DNA of 6,092 nt from Chloroflexota bacterium. GTDB lineage: Bacteria; Chloroflexota; Ktedonobacteria; Ktedonobacterales; Ktedonobacteraceae. Below are positions 5,702 through 6,092 of the stretch, piece after piece; the first letter of the stretch is position 1; the number at the start of each line of letters is the position of its first letter. A program made the translations under genes and the position numbers. The notes below the pieces were generated by a model, which had not been told where the DNA came from, did no database searches, and saw only the letters and a list, made by a program, of their open reading frames with translations. Location: positions 1 through 6,092 of the forward strand of contig VBHS01000213.1 of assembly GCA_005881295.1 (NCBI GenBank). Reading direction: 5' to 3'.

Positions 5702-5710
5702 TGCTATACT
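5702..5710 (+). promoter_or_regulatory. Extended -10 promoter of the phosphoesterase gene
   Basis: TGC followed directly by TATACT (5705-5710) matches an extended -10 element, with five of six consensus bases in the hexamer. No good -35 box lies 16-18 bp upstream, which is usual for extended -10 promoters. The expected start is near 5717, giving a leader of about 44 nt. Confidence 0.5.
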
Positions 5711-5718
5711 TTCAATGG

Positions 5719-5733
5719 CAGGGAAAGTCCCTG
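5719..5733 (+). promoter_or_regulatory. Short perfect hairpin at the 5' end of the phosphoesterase leader
   Basis: CAGGGA (5719-5724) and TCCCTG (5728-5733) pair perfectly around AAG, just after the expected transcription start. A 5'-terminal stem of this kind can protect an mRNA from decay. No T-tract follows it, so termination is unlikely, and it is too short to be a recognised riboswitch. Confidence 0.4.
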
Positions 5734-5760
5734 ACCTCAAAAGAAAGGATATGTCACCTG

Positions 5761-6092
5761 ATGAAGTTTCTTTTCAAAGGGACAGTCGCACTGGTTCTGG
5801 GAGTCGTACTGCTGAGCACCATATCCGCGTCCGCGGCAACAGTGAATCGGCAGTCAAATAGTCGCACCAGTACCACTACCACTCCTATCAATCACCTTGT
5901 CGTTATTTTCGACGAGAACGTTTCGTTCGACCACTATTTCGGTACCTACCCTTTCGCACAGAACCCGCCGGGAGAGCCTCACTTCAATGCATCGCGCAAT
6001 ACACCTTCGGTCAACGGGCTCAACACGGCTCTGCTTATGGCCAATCCTAACCTGGCAAACCCGAAGAGGCTTGATCGTTCCCAGGCCTTGAC
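5761..6092 (+). CDS. Secreted phosphoesterase (phospholipase C/acid phosphatase family), partial
   Basis: The frame opens at ATG 5761 and stays open for 110 codons to the window edge, so the C-terminal part is missing. Residues 1-25 form a signal peptide: K2/K6, a hydrophobic stretch 8-21, then ASA with likely cleavage after A25. A short Ser/Thr/Asn-rich linker follows. The block INHLVVIFDENVSFDHYFG (43-61) is the N-terminal signature of the phosphoesterase family that includes phospholipase C and AcpA-type acid phosphatases; E52 and N53 correspond to residues that help bind the active-site metal. Most members have Arg where V54 stands. The remaining metal ligands and the nucleophile are not all in view, so substrate cannot be assigned. 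AAGGA (5745-5749) lies 11 nt upstream, and an extended -10 promoter precedes it, so it is probably transcribed separately. An out-of-frame ATG at 5751 leads nowhere plausible. Confidence 0.85.
   Translation, partial: MKFLFKGTVALVLGVVLLSTISASAATVNRQSNSRTSTTTTPINHLVVIFDENVSFDHYFGTYPFAQNPPGEPHFNASRNTPSVNGLNTALLMANPNLANPKRLDRSQAL

Noticed and set aside
5700..5760. Cyclic di-GMP-type riboswitch before the phosphoesterase
   Set aside because: Only a 6-bp hairpin is present and the leader is about 44 nt, too short for that aptamer.
5897..6091. Open frame starting at 5897
   Set aside because: It is a +1 shadow of the phosphoesterase, whose frame has a signal peptide and a family motif.

Overview
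The window reads as ordinary chromosomal sequence from a free-living bacterium of moderate GC content. It holds a complete phasin-like gene, a three-gene sulfite reductase/siroheme operon, a beta-propeller-like gene, and the start of a secreted phosphoesterase gene cut by the right edge. The gene order, and the peptide encoded by a GC-rich palindromic repeat (GDRKGRPYY), remind me of Ktedonobacteria-type Chloroflexota. That is recollection plus inference and is not proven by the sequence.

Left part (4-1183): a leftward gene encodes a 214-residue amphipathic, phasin-like protein made of two kinds of internal repeat. Its promoter (TTGACA, 17 bp, TAAAAT) lies back-to-back with a rightward promoter candidate (TTGACA, 18 bp, TACTAT). 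The 535 bp between the divergent genes hold no convincing gene. They do hold several palindromes, a 9-bp direct repeat and an approximately 310-nt leader ahead of the sulfite reductase gene.

Middle (1184-4644): three tightly packed rightward genes encode the siroheme/4Fe-4S sulfite reductase subunit, precorrin-2 dehydrogenase and uroporphyrinogen-III C-methyltransferase. The last two make the siroheme precursor that the first needs, so the operon couples an enzyme to supply of its cofactor. No flavoprotein reductase subunit and no separate ferrochelatase are seen here. The methyltransferase gene carries a roughly 60-residue C-terminal extension encoded by a threefold tandem repeat followed by an 86-bp nested palindrome. 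This is the most unusual structure in the window.

Right part (4645-6092): a probable beta-propeller protein of unknown function follows after only 25 bp. Then come a 149-bp intergenic region with an extended -10 promoter and small inverted repeats, and a signal-peptide-bearing phosphoesterase (phospholipase C/acid phosphatase family) that runs off the window. I found no tRNA, rRNA, CRISPR array, transposase or recognisable riboswitch class. I found no wholly new system; the repeat-extended methyltransferase and the unexplained sulfite reductase leader are the best leads.
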